From positions 87,879 to 151,878 of the forward strand of contig CAVRVX010000009.1 of NCBI GenBank assembly GCA_963724735.1: a DNA stretch of 64,000 nt. The letters are read 5' to 3'. Positions 1-9,640 of this stretch are shown here, piece by piece. The notes beneath the pieces were generated by a model that saw only the letters and a list, made by a program, of their open reading frames with translations, made no database searches and was not told the DNA's origin. Both the position numbers and the translations under genes were made by a program. Every line of letters starts with the position of its first letter. Positions within the stretch are counted from its first letter, which is position 1. Origin of the DNA: Rhodoplanes sp963724735 (GTDB lineage: Bacteria > Pseudomonadota > Alphaproteobacteria > Rhizobiales > Xanthobacteraceae).

Positions 1-709
1 GTTCGTAGATAAGGGCGGGCGGGCCGACCTGCGCGATCTGGCCGCGGTTCATGACGGCCATCCGGTGTGCGACCGTCATCGCCTCCTCCTGGTCGTGAGT
101 GACGATCACGAAGGTCGTGCCGAGCCGCGCTTGCAGTTCCATCAGCTCGGACTGAGTCTGTTCACGCAGCTTCTTGTCGAGCGCGGCGAGCGGTTCGTCG
201 AGCAGCAAGACCTTAGGCCGCTTCGCCAGCGAACGGGCAAGCGCAACGCGCTGGCGCTGGCCGCCGGAGAGCTGGTGCGGCTTGCGGTCAGCGAGCCCTT
301 TCAATCGGACCAGACGCAGCATCTCTTCGACGCGCCGAGCGATGTCCGCCTTCGGCAGCCGGTCCTGCTTGAGGCCGAAGGCGATATTGTTGAACACGCT
401 GAGATGAGGAAACAGCGCATAACTCTGGAACATCATATTGACCGGCCGCCGATAGGGCGGAACGTCGTCGATCTGCTTGCCGGATAACAGGATGCTGCCC
501 TCGTCGGGGGTCTCGAACCCGGCGAGCATGCGCAGGAGCGTGGTCTTGCCGCATCCCGAGGGCCCGAGCAGGGCAAAAAACTCGCCCTCATAAATATCAA
601 GGTCGAGCCGCTCGACTGCGGCGATATTGGCAAACCGTTTGCTCACGCCCTCGAAGCGCACCACCGGCTGCGCATTCGGATCGGTCCACGGGGCAAAGTC
701 ACGTCGCAT
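1..709 (-). CDS. potG: Putrescine/spermidine ABC transporter ATP-binding protein, C-terminus missing at window edge
   Basis: This is the ATPase subunit of a polyamine-type ABC importer, acting on the cytoplasmic face of the inner membrane. The visible 236 residues start at the ATG whose complement is at 707-709. They contain Walker A (GPSGCGKT, residues 49-56), a Q-loop (MMFQSYALFPH), the signature LSGGQRQR (147-154), Walker B (VLLLDEP, 167-173) and the H-loop (THDQEEAM). The long stretch from FALLG to LAKRP matches E. coli PotG closely. The regulatory C-terminal domain lies beyond position 1. The gene follows glpD on the same strand after about 60 bases, so co-transcription is possible, but no glycerol link is evident. 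A general PotA-type ATPase for another small cation is the main alternative. Confidence 0.88.
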   Translation of the reverse strand, partial: MRRDFAPWTDPNAQPVVRFEGVSKRFANIAAVERLDLDIYEGEFFALLGPSGCGKTTLLRMLAGFETPDEGSILLSGKQIDDVPPYRRPVNMMFQSYALFPHLSVFNNIAFGLKQDRLPKADIARRVEEMLRLVRLKGLADRKPHQLSGGQRQRVALARSLAKRPKVLLLDEPLAALDKKLREQTQSELMELQARLGTTFVIVTHDQEEAMTVAHRMAVMNRGQIAQVGPPALIYE

Positions 710-770
710 GGAGGATTTCCGCGAATTCAGTCGACGGCTATTCTCTTGATGCGGGTGGATCGCGAGAGGA

Positions 771-2273
771 TCAATGGAATTCTTTTTTTGGTCCCGCGCG
801 CGAGCGGGTCGTCATGAACCGGTCGAGCGTCGCGCGTTCGGTGGCGGAGAGGCGGAGGCGAAGCGACGAACGCCGCCAGAGCACGTCCTCTGCGGTCTCG
901 GCCCACTCCTCGTCCATTAGATAGGCGATCTCGGCGGCGGTGAGATCGGCTCCGAATTGCTCCCCGAGGTCGCCCGCTTGCGCGGCCGTACCGAGGATTC
1001 GCTCCACGCGGGTTCCATAGCTTGAAACCAGCCGCCGCGCATGCGGCGCGTTGAGGAACGGCCAACGCCGCTCGGTCGCCGCGACGAGGGCGTCGAGTCC
1101 ATCGACGGCGAAATCGCCGCCAGGCAGCGGCGCGCCCCTCGTCCAACTCGGCGGCGCCGCGAAGAATCGCGCGATACGGTCGACTGCCGTTTCCGCGAGG
1201 CGACGCGCCAGCAAAGCATGCCCGCCGCAAACGGTCAGCAGCGGGGCGAGGCCGCGCGGCTTGTCGAGATGGATGACGTGATCGGGAACGGTTGACGTCG
1301 GCGCGCTCTCGGCTCTTTTCGGTATCGCGCGGGTGCAGGAAAAAGGCGATACGTCATCCAGCGGGATGGCGTGCCGGAAATAGTGGTTGGCGAGCGCGCA
1401 AAGCGAGGCAACCTCTTCGGCGGTCGGCGCAGCCGGCGCGCCGGCGCCGGAATAAGCCTTTTCGAGGGGACCAATCAGCATGGAATCGGCTCCGAGAGGC
1501 AGCGCGAGAACAAATCCGCCCCTGCGGTCCGGCAGCAGATAGCCGCCGTCATGGTCGAATGCCCGCGCGGCGACGATATAGGTCTCCTTGACGTTGCGGA
1601 TCGCAATTGGCGATGCGCCCCCGCAGAGCTTGGCTGCGATTTTTTCCAACCCGGGGCCGGCGGCATTGACGAGGACGCGCGCGGCAATGCTCAGTCGCTC
1701 ACCGCGCGCATTGACCACAAGCGTCCACTCCTCGCTCCGCTCCGCGCGCACGCAGCGCGTCCGCGTGCGAACGACCGCGCCGCGGTCGGCCGCTTCGCGC
1801 GCATTGGCGACGGGCAGGCGTACGTCGTCGACCCGGCAGTCCGAACAGGCAAAGCCGAAAGCGAAGGTTCGCCGCAACGCGGTTCCGAACGGGTGGTGGG
1901 TAAGATCAAGCGCCTGCGTCGCCGGCAGGATGCGCCGCGACGCGAGGTGATCGTAGACGAACAGACGTCCACGTAACCCGAGCGGGGTGCGGGCGCTGTC
2001 CTGCGGCAGCAGGACGAGGCGCTGGGCGCGTGCGAGATGGGGCGCGGTCGCGAGCATGACCTCCCTTTCGGCCAAGACCGCCCGCCACGTGCCGAGCGAT
2101 CGGCAGCGGGACTGGAGGGCGCTCTGGACCAGCATGTGGGGGCCGGATGAGGCGTCGGAGGCGAGATCGCTCTCGTCGAGGAGGAGCACCTTGACGCCGC
2201 GTCCCGCCGCGTCGCGGGCGATGGCCGCGCCGCCCGCGCCCGAGCCGATGACGGCGAGATCGAAATCGGCCAT
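771..2273 (-). CDS. glpD: Aerobic glycerol-3-phosphate dehydrogenase
   Basis: This FAD-dependent enzyme oxidises sn-glycerol 3-phosphate to dihydroxyacetone phosphate and passes electrons to the quinone pool at the inner membrane. The 500-residue protein opens with a dinucleotide-binding motif (GSGAGG, residues 9-14), followed by the DAO-type FAD domain. The C-terminal part (from about residue 390) has the helical GlpD domain, with AEIAYLMDEEWAETAEDVLWRRS, a hallmark of the family where arginine follows the tryptophan. The start is the ATG at 2273, preceded by a GAGG-like ribosome site. It is divergent from the SDR gene at 2385. Length is usual for the family. Confidence 0.92.
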   Translation of the reverse strand: MADFDLAVIGSGAGGAAIARDAAGRGVKVLLLDESDLASDASSGPHMLVQSALQSRCRSLGTWRAVLAEREVMLATAPHLARAQRLVLLPQDSARTPLGLRGRLFVYDHLASRRILPATQALDLTHHPFGTALRRTFAFGFACSDCRVDDVRLPVANAREAADRGAVVRTRTRCVRAERSEEWTLVVNARGERLSIAARVLVNAAGPGLEKIAAKLCGGASPIAIRNVKETYIVAARAFDHDGGYLLPDRRGGFVLALPLGADSMLIGPLEKAYSGAGAPAAPTAEEVASLCALANHYFRHAIPLDDVSPFSCTRAIPKRAESAPTSTVPDHVIHLDKPRGLAPLLTVCGGHALLARRLAETAVDRIARFFAAPPSWTRGAPLPGGDFAVDGLDALVAATERRWPFLNAPHARRLVSSYGTRVERILGTAAQAGDLGEQFGADLTAAEIAYLMDEEWAETAEDVLWRRSSLRLRLSATERATLDRFMTTRSRAGPKKEFH

Positions 2274-2384
2274 GCTATGCCTCTACGGCGCCTCGCGCCG
2301 GCGATGACGGCGGATGGATTTGGCGATCGGATCGCGCAACAAGCAACCGCAAAATCGACCCCCGCTCCGCCTGGAGACGACGAC

Positions 2385-3086
2385 ATGGAATTTCACGAGC
2401 TGCACGTGATGGTGACCGGCGGAACCGGAGCGCTTGGGCGCGCCGTCGTCGCTGCACTGATCGACGCCGGGGCGACCTGCCATATTCCTTACCGCAGCGA
2501 GGCGGAAGTGGAGCGGTTTCCGTTCCGCGATCACAAACAGGCCAATCTTTATCCGAACAGCGATCTCGGCGACGAGCGCAGCGTCGATCAGCTGTTCGAG
2601 CGCCTCCCCTCATTGTGGGCGTCGATCCACCTCGCCGGAGCGTTCGCGTTCGGCCCGCACCGGGAATTGAGCGAGACGACCCTCCGGCGTCAGATCGAGG
2701 CCAATTTCATCACCTGCGCGCTGTGTTGCCGCGGCGCGCTGCGCGTCTTTGCGCGCGGCGGGCAAGGCGGACGGATCGTCAATGTCGCCGCTCGTCCCGG
2801 ACTGGAATGGCGCGCCGGTGCGAACATGGCCGTCTATGCCGCGACCAAAGCCGCGGTCGCCGCGCTCACCGTCGCGCTCGCCGAGGAGGTCGCCAAGGAG
2901 GGCGTGCTCGTCAATGCGGTGGCGCCCTCGATCATGGATACGCCCACGAATCGCATGGACATGCCCAAGGCCGATTTTTCCGCTTGGCCGAAGGTCGATG
3001 AAGTCGCGCAAACCATTCTTTTTCTTGCCTCGCCAGGCAACAAGGTCACACGTGGCGGTATCGTGCCAGTATACGGGAAGGCATAG
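2385..3086 (+). CDS. Short-chain dehydrogenase/reductase family protein
   Basis: This is an NAD(P)-dependent oxidoreductase of the SDR family; the substrate is unknown. The chosen start (MEFHEL) has a GGAG site about eight bases upstream. The 233-residue protein has the cofactor motif TGGTGALG (11-18), the NxA-type LAGAF segment (83-87) and the catalytic YxxxK pair (Y151, K155). At the place where the catalytic serine is expected, the sequence reads NVAARPGL, so alanine seems to replace it. Some related SDR proteins share that substitution, and activity may be altered. It stands alone, divergent from glpD. Confidence 0.8.
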   Translation: MEFHELHVMVTGGTGALGRAVVAALIDAGATCHIPYRSEAEVERFPFRDHKQANLYPNSDLGDERSVDQLFERLPSLWASIHLAGAFAFGPHRELSETTLRRQIEANFITCALCCRGALRVFARGGQGGRIVNVAARPGLEWRAGANMAVYAATKAAVAALTVALAEEVAKEGVLVNAVAPSIMDTPTNRMDMPKADFSAWPKVDEVAQTILFLASPGNKVTRGGIVPVYGKA

Positions 3087-3276
3087 CGTGATTGCGCAAC
3101 TGCACGGATTGTCGCGATAGACTTAGAACAACATTAACCGCAGAGTGTTCTGGCTTTTTCTTGCACCAACCATACTCGGCCCAGCGCTTTCTTATTTCGG
3201 TCACGCGACCGTGTTTGGCCTGTGCGGGACTTACTGTGCTTATTTTTATTTGATCCTTGCTTGTAGTGGGGTGCCG

Positions 3277-4269
3277 ATGTTCAGCCTTGATCACCGCGAT
3301 TCCGAGCTCCGCCTGCTCTTCGAGGCGGCGCCGAACGGCATGATCGTGACTAATGAAGTCGGCATTATCACCTTCGTGAACCGACAGATCGAGAAGCTGT
3401 TCGGTTATTCCCGTGGAGAGCTGATCGGGAGGAGCGTGGAGGTTCTGATACCGGAGGGGTCGCGCGCGGCGCATCCGGTCAAGCGCACGGGATTCATGAA
3501 GAATCCTACGATGAGGCCGATGGGAGCGGGTCGCGACCTTTATGGGTTGCGCAAGGACGGCACCGAATTTCCGGTGGAGATCGGCCTCAATCCGTTTCGC
3601 TCGGGCGACCGTATGCTGGTGGTCGGCTCAGTCATCGACATTACCGAGCGCAAGCGTAGCGAAGAGCACATTCGTTGCATTATGAATGAGCTGTCGCACC
3701 GCTCGAAGAATCTGCTGGCGGTCGTGCTTGCCATCGCAAATCAGACCGTGCGGCGGGCGACCAGCTTTGGCGAATTCCAGAAAAACTTCGAAAGTCGGCT
3801 CCTGGCGATCGCCCGTTGCCATGACCTTCTTGTGGATAAAGGTTGGGAAGGCGCTTCAATCGAATCTTTGATCACCGCCCAGCTCAGGCCGTTCACCGAC
3901 GATGCTGAGTCGCGCGTCGACGCCGCCGGGCCGCCGATCATGCTGAATCCGGACGCCGCCCAGAATATCAGCCTTGCCTTGCATGAGCTTGCGGCGAATT
4001 CGATGAAATACGGCGCGCTGTCTGCACCCGAAGGACAGATTTTCATTCGCTGGGACATCGACGGGCTGCGGACGCCGAAAAAGTTCCGCTTCTCGTGGCA
4101 GGAGCGGGGCGGCCCGATCGTGGAACCGCCGACCCACGAGGGATTCGGCCACAAGCTTCTCAGCCGCATCGCCTCGGAGAATCCCGACACGGAGATCAGG
4201 CTCGCCTTTGCCCCCGAGGGCTTTACCTGGACCATCGAGTGCCAGGAACAGGTGTTTTTGCGGCTTTGA
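3277..4269 (+). CDS. PAS-domain sensor histidine kinase of the HWE type
   Basis: This is a cytoplasmic sensor kinase with one PAS domain. The start chosen is the ATG at 3277 (MFSLDHRDSE), which sits just after a GTGGGG-like ribosome site. A GTG 132 bases upstream would add a hydrophobic, poorly supported extension. The PAS domain covers about residues 10-125 and ends with the usual VIDITERK. It is followed by the HWE dimerisation segment (ELSHRSKNLLAVVLAIANQT) and an ATP-binding domain with HELAANSMKYGALS and GFGHKLL. Kinases of this class act in general stress and light responses in Rhizobiales. No cognate regulator lies next to it. The conserved cysteine for a LOV flavin is not visible. Confidence 0.83.
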   Translation: MFSLDHRDSELRLLFEAAPNGMIVTNEVGIITFVNRQIEKLFGYSRGELIGRSVEVLIPEGSRAAHPVKRTGFMKNPTMRPMGAGRDLYGLRKDGTEFPVEIGLNPFRSGDRMLVVGSVIDITERKRSEEHIRCIMNELSHRSKNLLAVVLAIANQTVRRATSFGEFQKNFESRLLAIARCHDLLVDKGWEGASIESLITAQLRPFTDDAESRVDAAGPPIMLNPDAAQNISLALHELAANSMKYGALSAPEGQIFIRWDIDGLRTPKKFRFSWQERGGPIVEPPTHEGFGHKLLSRIASENPDTEIRLAFAPEGFTWTIECQEQVFLRL

Positions 4270-4375
4270 CAGGCAGGACATTTGCGGCCGGCGTCTGCTC
4301 CGTAGGCGAGGGCGACGCCATCGTCGCGCTTGAAATCAGTGGTCTTGCGGAATTGGTTCTTGTGGCGCGCTGCTT

Positions 4376-5239
4376 TCACGCGAACCGGTTCGTCAACGTG
4401 CCAATTCCGCTGATCGAAATCGAGACGACATCGCCCGGTTTGAGGAAAAGCGGCGGATCGCGGCCAATGCCTACGCCGGCGGGGGTGCCCGTCGCGATGA
4501 TGTCTCCCGGAAGAACCGTCAGCCCGGCCGAAATGATCGCGATGAGGCTCGGTATGTCGAAGATCAGGTCGCGCGTATTGCCGTCCTGACGAAGCTCGCG
4601 GTTCACCCAGCATTTTACCGCCAGCTCCTGCGGGTCGATTTCGTCCGCCGTCGTTATCCAGGGGCCCATCGGACAAAAGGTGTCGAGCGCCTTGCCGAGG
4701 AACCACTGTTTGTGCTTGCGCTGGCGGTCGCGGGCGGTCACGTCGTTGACGATCGTGTAGCCGAACACATGGCGCAAAGCGTCCGGCTTGGCGATGTCGC
4801 GGCCGGCGGCGCCGATCACCACGGCAAGCTCGGCCTCGTAGTCCACGCTCGACGTCACGTGCGGATGCAGCTGAACCGCAGCCTCAGGCCCGATGACGGC
4901 GCTGGGCGGCTTGGTGAAGACAGCCGGGTAGTCATCGATCTCGGCGCCTTTGACCGCGCCGGCCTCAAAGCCGCTGCGCGAAAACTCGTAGGCGTGCTGG
5001 CGGTAGTTCTTACCGACACAAAAGATATTGCGCCGGGGGAGCGGAATCGGCGCAAGCAGGTGCACATCCGAAAGCGGCAGCTCGGCGCCGCCGGTTTCAA
5101 GCCGCGCTCCGATCTCGCGATAGCGCTCGATCAGGTCGAGCATGCCGGCGACGCCGGTGATTGCGCGGACAGACTGGCGAGCCTCGTCGACGATTCCGAC
5201 ATGATCGGTTTCGCCAAATCGGAAACAGGCTAATTTCAT
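4376..5239 (-). CDS. Fumarylacetoacetate hydrolase family protein
   Basis: This is a FAH-fold enzyme of the kind that hydrolyses C-C bonds or decarboxylates beta-keto acids in aromatic or sugar-acid breakdown; the substrate cannot be told. The 287-residue protein has a short N-terminal arm and a catalytic domain with the substrate-entry segment FCVGKNYRQHA, the metal-binding acidic residues in VDYEAELAVVIG, and YTIVNDVTARDRQ. The C-terminus carries GDIIATGTPAGVG, a family signature. It follows the Bug-type binding protein gene (5287-6288) after 47 bases on the same strand, so the two probably form an operon for uptake and use of one carboxylate. Confidence 0.88.
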   Translation of the reverse strand: MKLACFRFGETDHVGIVDEARQSVRAITGVAGMLDLIERYREIGARLETGGAELPLSDVHLLAPIPLPRRNIFCVGKNYRQHAYEFSRSGFEAGAVKGAEIDDYPAVFTKPPSAVIGPEAAVQLHPHVTSSVDYEAELAVVIGAAGRDIAKPDALRHVFGYTIVNDVTARDRQRKHKQWFLGKALDTFCPMGPWITTADEIDPQELAVKCWVNRELRQDGNTRDLIFDIPSLIAIISAGLTVLPGDIIATGTPAGVGIGRDPPLFLKPGDVVSISISGIGTLTNRFA

Positions 5240-5286
5240 CGAACAAATCCCCGGCCTTTATCGATCGATGATCGAAAACATCGCAG

Positions 5287-6288
5287 CTATCCGACCTTGC
5301 CGATCTTTTGCACGGCGGCGATCAGGCGCCGGCTGTCGGCCTCGACGAAACGGGAAAAATCGGGAGCGTCCTGATAGGCGGGGGGGCTTCCCGCAGTCTC
5401 GAAGGTCCTGATCACCTCCGGGCTCCGCATCGCTTCGCCGATCGCCTCGCGTAAACGCACCATGATCGGATCGGGCAGGCCGCGAGGGGAAAATACGCCA
5501 GCCCATATGTAGAATTCGACATCCGGATAGCCGAGCTCCTTGAAGGTTGGAACGTTGGGGAAACTTGCGACCCGTTCCGCCCCCCAGCAGGCGAGAATGC
5601 GCAGCTTTCCGTCATCGACCTGTGGCTTGAGCACCCCAGGCGCGGAGGCAAGGGCTTCCACCGATTTGGAGAGCAGCGCCGTCAGGGCAGGGCCGGCGCC
5701 CCGGAACGGCACGTGCAAAAGCTTGATCCCGGCCGACGCGGCGAACATCTCCATTGCGATGTGCAATGTGCCGTAGGGACCGGAGGACCCGTAAGGTATT
5801 TCGCCTGGCCTTTTCTTGGCGTCCTCGACCAGGTCCTGCACGGTTTTCCACGGGGCCGATACGGGAATCGCAAGCATGGTCGGATCGGCAAGGATTCGCG
5901 CGATGGGGATAAGCTGCGAAACTTCATAGGCGGGCTGGCGTCCGAACAGGCGATCAGCTTCGGGAAGCACGGCCAAGGACGACAGCGTCACCAATAAGGT
6001 ATAGCCGTCGGGATTGGCGCGTGCGGCGGCCGCGTTTCCCACCGAACCGCCGCCGCCGCCGGCGCGGTTGTCGATAACCACCGGCCGCCCGAGGATTTTC
6101 TCCAGCGCAGCTGCGACGGGCCGCGCCGCAAGGTCAGCCTGTCCGCCCGGCGGGAATGGGACGATGAGGGTGATGGCGCGCGTGGGCCAATCCTGTTGCG
6201 CACCGGCGGGGGCTAGCCAAGCAGAACTCCCGACGGCCGCCAGCGGCAGGCTCATCGCACCTTTTAGAACGTCCCGGCGCTTCATCAA
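5287..6288 (-). CDS. Tripartite tricarboxylate transporter substrate-binding protein (Bug family)
   Basis: This is a periplasmic solute-binding protein of the Bug/TctC family, which binds carboxylates. The 333-residue precursor begins with a twin-arginine-like signal (KRRDVLKGAMSLPL) ending near APAGAQQ. The mature part shows the family hallmarks ITLIVPFPPGGQADLAAR (about 38-55), NRAGGGG and NPDGYTLLVT. No TctA or TctB membrane genes are adjacent. Orphan Bug genes are common in alpha- and betaproteobacteria. The neighbouring FAH-family enzyme suggests that the ligand is an organic acid. Confidence 0.88.
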   Translation of the reverse strand: MMKRRDVLKGAMSLPLAAVGSSAWLAPAGAQQDWPTRAITLIVPFPPGGQADLAARPVAAALEKILGRPVVIDNRAGGGGGSVGNAAAARANPDGYTLLVTLSSLAVLPEADRLFGRQPAYEVSQLIPIARILADPTMLAIPVSAPWKTVQDLVEDAKKRPGEIPYGSSGPYGTLHIAMEMFAASAGIKLLHVPFRGAGPALTALLSKSVEALASAPGVLKPQVDDGKLRILACWGAERVASFPNVPTFKELGYPDVEFYIWAGVFSPRGLPDPIMVRLREAIGEAMRSPEVIRTFETAGSPPAYQDAPDFSRFVEADSRRLIAAVQKIGKVG

Positions 6289-6523
6289 TGCCTCCCTAGG
6301 ATTCGCTTATTCCTTTTTCCACGAACCTCGGAAAGGATCAAACCGAGGGTCAGGCGAGTTAGCAAAAAAGGTCTAAGTGCAGCGATCGAAGAGATAGAAA
6401 AATTCCGAATTTTGACCGAAAAAGATCTTCACGGGAGCCTTTTCAAAAATACAACCTTGTCCTATCATCTCACTTTACGTAAACGGCTGAGCAGATATAT
6501 AATAACAAAACTCGCCCTGATTT

Positions 6524-6904
6524 ATGGAGACCGATATGGCCGGTGTTAATATCAAAAGCCTGGACGTCGACCAATTGTTGTCGCTTCGCGACGACATAGA
6601 TAAGCGCCTTTCTGAAAAACGTCGTGATTTGGAAAAGCAGCTTTCTCGGCTTGCATCCGACGCCGGGCGCGGCCGGGCGATCGCGAATTTGCGCTTGGCA
6701 GGCGCCGGCCGCCGAACGAGCGCGATGAAGGGTCGCAAGGTGCCGCCGAAATACCGTGGTCCGGGCGGGGAAACCTGGGCGGGGCGCGGCGCTCAACCGC
6801 GATGGCTTTCGGCCGCCCTGAAAGAGGGAAAGAAATTGGAGGATTTTCTCATCGAAAAGTCGGGTCGCAAGTCGACGAGAAAAGCTCGCTCGAAACAGCA
6901 ATGA
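6524..6904 (+). CDS. H-NS-like nucleoid protein
   Basis: This is a small basic DNA-binding protein of the H-NS histone-like family. The N-terminal half (residues 10-60) is a charged helical region suited to dimerisation. The C-terminal half has the family DNA-binding core, PPKYRGPGGETWAGRGAQPRWL at about 74-95, where the GRGxxPRWL loop inserts into the minor groove. A lysine/arginine-rich tail follows (RKSTRKARSKQQ). An alternative ATG at 6536 would remove four residues. Such proteins silence AT-rich and foreign DNA; the upstream sequence is itself AT-rich for this genome. Confidence 0.85.
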   Translation: METDMAGVNIKSLDVDQLLSLRDDIDKRLSEKRRDLEKQLSRLASDAGRGRAIANLRLAGAGRRTSAMKGRKVPPKYRGPGGETWAGRGAQPRWLSAALKEGKKLEDFLIEKSGRKSTRKARSKQQ

Positions 6905-7217
6905 ATGGGGCTCCCACGTCGAAACGTCCTCTTAAGGCCGGTTGCCTTTGAAACAGCGTGACGGATTCTCCGGCGCCGCTCCTCGCAACCTGAAGTTCTC
7001 ACCGCAGGGAAAAGCCACCCTTTGCGAGCCGATTGCACAGTTAATCGGCAACGCAGTTCATTAAAATCGACGATCGATAGGCGCGGGCGAGGCTCTCGTA
7101 TCTGGGAGGCCGCATTCCGACAGCGGTCTGGGTGCGCGACCTCTGCGAAAGCGCGGTCGTATCCTGCGTTCTCAGATTGCTAAGCGTGCCCCGTTTGCGC
7201 GACGCCAGCCCGTTTCG
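6905..7217. other. Intergenic stretch with no recognised feature
   Basis: This 313-base gap lies between the convergent H-NS-like gene and the corC-like gene. I see no open frame with recognisable content, no strong hairpin with a T-run, and no repeat. A promoter cannot be assigned. Confidence 0.5.
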
Positions 7218-8510
7218 TCACGCCGAGCGCGCCGCCGCCAGCCGGCGGATCAGCGGCGTAATGCGCAAGGCGGTGATCCGGTTCCTTTGCTTGCGCAGGA
7301 CTTGAAAACGGAAGCCATGGAAGGTGAAGCTCTGGCCCGGTTCGGGAATCGAGCGCGCCTCATGAATGACGAGGCCCGCGATGGTGGTGGCGTCGGAGTC
7401 GGGCAGGTTCCAGTCCATCGCGCGGTTGAGATCGCGGATCGGCACCCCGCCATCGGCGTTGACCGACCCGTCGGGCAAGAGCCGCACGCCTGCGACCTGC
7501 ACGTCGTGCTCGTCGGCGATGTCGCCGACGATTTCCTCCAAGATATCCTCGATCGTGAGAATTCCCATCATCTCACCATACTCGTCGACGACGACCGCAA
7601 ACGGTGTCTTGCGGCGGCGAAACGCCTTGAGCTGCTCGGTGAGGGGGCGGGTTTCCGGCACGAACCAGGGCGGCCGTGCAAGCGCCGTCACGTCGATCTT
7701 GGCGGGATCGTTGCCGGCGGCGTAAGTCGCGCGGAACAGGTCCTGCAGATGCAGGATGCCGACAATGTTTTCAGGGGTGCCCTGCCAGAGCGGCATGCGC
7801 GTCACGGGGCGCGACAGCGCTTCATCCAGGATTTTCGTCGGCGGATCGGCGGCATTCGCCATGATGACGTCAGTGCGATGGATCATCACGTCGGCGACGG
7901 TCAGCTCGCGCAGATTGAGCAGTCCCCCGAGCATGTCGCGGTCGGTCTTCTCCACACTGCCGGCGCGATGCAGAAGATCGACCGCGCCGCGCAACTCCTC
8001 GTGCACGGAGAGAAAGGCCTGATCGGCGCCGACCTTCACGCCGAACCGGCGCAGAATCCAGCGGATCGTTGCCTCGATGCCCACGAGCATCGGTCCGAGC
8101 AGACGGACAACCAACGCTATCGGCCGGGCCACCATAAGCGCGATGCGGTCCGGCGCATTGATCGCCACCGTCTTCGGCAGCACCCCCGTGAAGAGGATGG
8201 TCATCACCGCCATGATTGCAGTCGCGTAGAGAATGCCGACCGCGCCGAACCAGGCCAGCAGAATTCCCGTCATCAGCGCGGAAGCGAAAATGTTGACGAG
8301 GTCATTTCCGGTAAGAATGGCGCCGATCGTCCGCTCGCGGCGTTCCACCAGGCGATTGACCAAAGCGGCGCGCGCGTTTCCGGTCTTTTCCAGCCGCCAC
8401 ATACGAGCGCGGGAAAAGGCGGTCAGCGCCGTCTCGCTGGCGGAGAAAAAGAACGCCAGAACCAGGCAGATCAGAATGACGGCGAGGAATATCCAGTCTT
8501 CGGTCAACAT
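7218..8510 (-). CDS. CorC/HlyC-family membrane protein (DUF21 plus CBS domains)
   Basis: This inner-membrane protein has an N-terminal DUF21/CNNM-type domain (residues 1-190) with several membrane segments and the SASETALTAFSRARM motif. A CBS pair follows at about 200-330 (LTVADVMIHRTDV; VVVDEYGEMMGILTIEDILEEIVGDI). The C-terminal CorC_HlyC domain occupies roughly 345-430. Family members are linked to magnesium or cobalt efflux, so an ion-transport role is likely rather than hemolysin activity. Its start overlaps the end of aroB by seven bases, completing the aroK-aroB-corC arrangement common in Rhizobiales. Confidence 0.9.
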   Translation of the reverse strand: MLTEDWIFLAVILICLVLAFFFSASETALTAFSRARMWRLEKTGNARAALVNRLVERRERTIGAILTGNDLVNIFASALMTGILLAWFGAVGILYATAIMAVMTILFTGVLPKTVAINAPDRIALMVARPIALVVRLLGPMLVGIEATIRWILRRFGVKVGADQAFLSVHEELRGAVDLLHRAGSVEKTDRDMLGGLLNLRELTVADVMIHRTDVIMANAADPPTKILDEALSRPVTRMPLWQGTPENIVGILHLQDLFRATYAAGNDPAKIDVTALARPPWFVPETRPLTEQLKAFRRRKTPFAVVVDEYGEMMGILTIEDILEEIVGDIADEHDVQVAGVRLLPDGSVNADGGVPIRDLNRAMDWNLPDSDATTIAGLVIHEARSIPEPGQSFTFHGFRFQVLRKQRNRITALRITPLIRRLAAARSA

Positions 8511-9640
8511 TGCTGCGCGAGCTTCTCGACGAGAAACGCGCGAACCTCGGCGGCATCGATGTCGGGGGCGATGAATGCCTGCCCGATGCCGCGCGCCAAT
8601 ATGAATGTAAGGCGGCCGCGCCTGACTTTCTTGTCCTGCGCCATCAATTCCATCAGCCGGTCTGCATCGGGATGGTCGCCCGGCATGTCGGAGAGGCGGG
8701 TCGGCAGCCCAACCTGCTGGAGGTGACGCGCCATGCGGTCGGCTTCCGCCGGTGGCAGCAAGCCGAGCCGCGCCGAAAACTGGAAGGCGAGCGCCATGCC
8801 AAGCGCAACAGCCTCACCGTGCAGAAGTCGGGCTGAAAACCCGGCCAACGCTTCGAGCGCATGGCCGAAGGTATGGCCGAGATTGAGCAGGGCGCGCTCG
8901 CCGGCTTCACGTTCGTCGCGGGCGACAATGTCCGCCTTCATCCGGCAGCTCGTGGCGATGGCGTGCTCGCGGCCCGGCCCCCCCGCGAATACGTCCGCGG
9001 CGTTCGCTTCGAGCCACGCGAAGAAGGCTGCATCGCCGAGAAGGCCGTATTTCGCCACTTCGGCGTAGCCCGCGCGGAACTCGCGCGCGGGCAGCGTGTC
9101 GAGCAACGCGGTGTCGGCGACCACCAGGATCGGCTGATGGAACACGCCGATTAAGTTCTTGCCCAGCCGCGAATTGATCGCGGTCTTGCCGCCCACCGAG
9201 GAATCAACCTGCGCGAGCAAGGTGGTCGGAATCTGGATATAGTCGATGCCGCGCCGCACGACCGCGGCGGCGAAGCCGGCGAGATCGCCGATCACGCCGC
9301 CTCCGAGCGCGACAATGACATCGCCGCGCTCGATCTTGGCTTCCAGCAGGTCGTCGCAGACCTGCTCAAACACCGAGAAACACTTCGTGCCTTCGCCCGC
9401 GGCGACGACGATGCTCTTCGTTGCAATGCCGGCGCCTTCGAGCGCCGCGCTGATCTTCGAAAGATGCAGGCTGGCGACCGTCGCATCGCTGACGATGGCG
9501 GCTTTGGCTCCCGGTTTGAGCGCCGCAATCCTCGCGCCGAGCGAGGCCGCGAGATCGCGCCCAATGAAGATGTCATAGGCGCGCTCGCCAAGGGCGACCT
9601 CGACGCGGATCGGGTCGCGCGGTCGCGGGGGCGCGGTCAT
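8504..9640 (-). CDS. aroB: 3-dehydroquinate synthase
   Basis: AroB catalyses step two of the shikimate pathway, turning DAHP into 3-dehydroquinate, with NAD and a metal ion in the cytoplasm. The 378-residue protein shows the NAD-binding GGGVIGDLAGFAAAVVRRG (about 114-132), PTTLLAQVDSSVGGKTAIN (138-156) with its active-site lysine, and the metal ligands in NLGHTFGHALE (about 252-262). Its ATG overlaps the aroK stop by four bases, so the two are translationally coupled. Length and motifs are normal. Confidence 0.96.
   Translation of the reverse strand: MTAPPRPRDPIRVEVALGERAYDIFIGRDLAASLGARIAALKPGAKAAIVSDATVASLHLSKISAALEGAGIATKSIVVAAGEGTKCFSVFEQVCDDLLEAKIERGDVIVALGGGVIGDLAGFAAAVVRRGIDYIQIPTTLLAQVDSSVGGKTAINSRLGKNLIGVFHQPILVVADTALLDTLPAREFRAGYAEVAKYGLLGDAAFFAWLEANAADVFAGGPGREHAIATSCRMKADIVARDEREAGERALLNLGHTFGHALEALAGFSARLLHGEAVALGMALAFQFSARLGLLPPAEADRMARHLQQVGLPTRLSDMPGDHPDADRLMELMAQDKKVRRGRLTFILARGIGQAFIAPDIDAAEVRAFLVEKLAQQC

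Noticed and set aside
3145..3276. GTG-started hydrophobic extension of the PAS kinase
   Set aside because: The ATG at 3277 has a better ribosome site and starts right before the PAS domain; the extension has no clear membrane-segment pattern.
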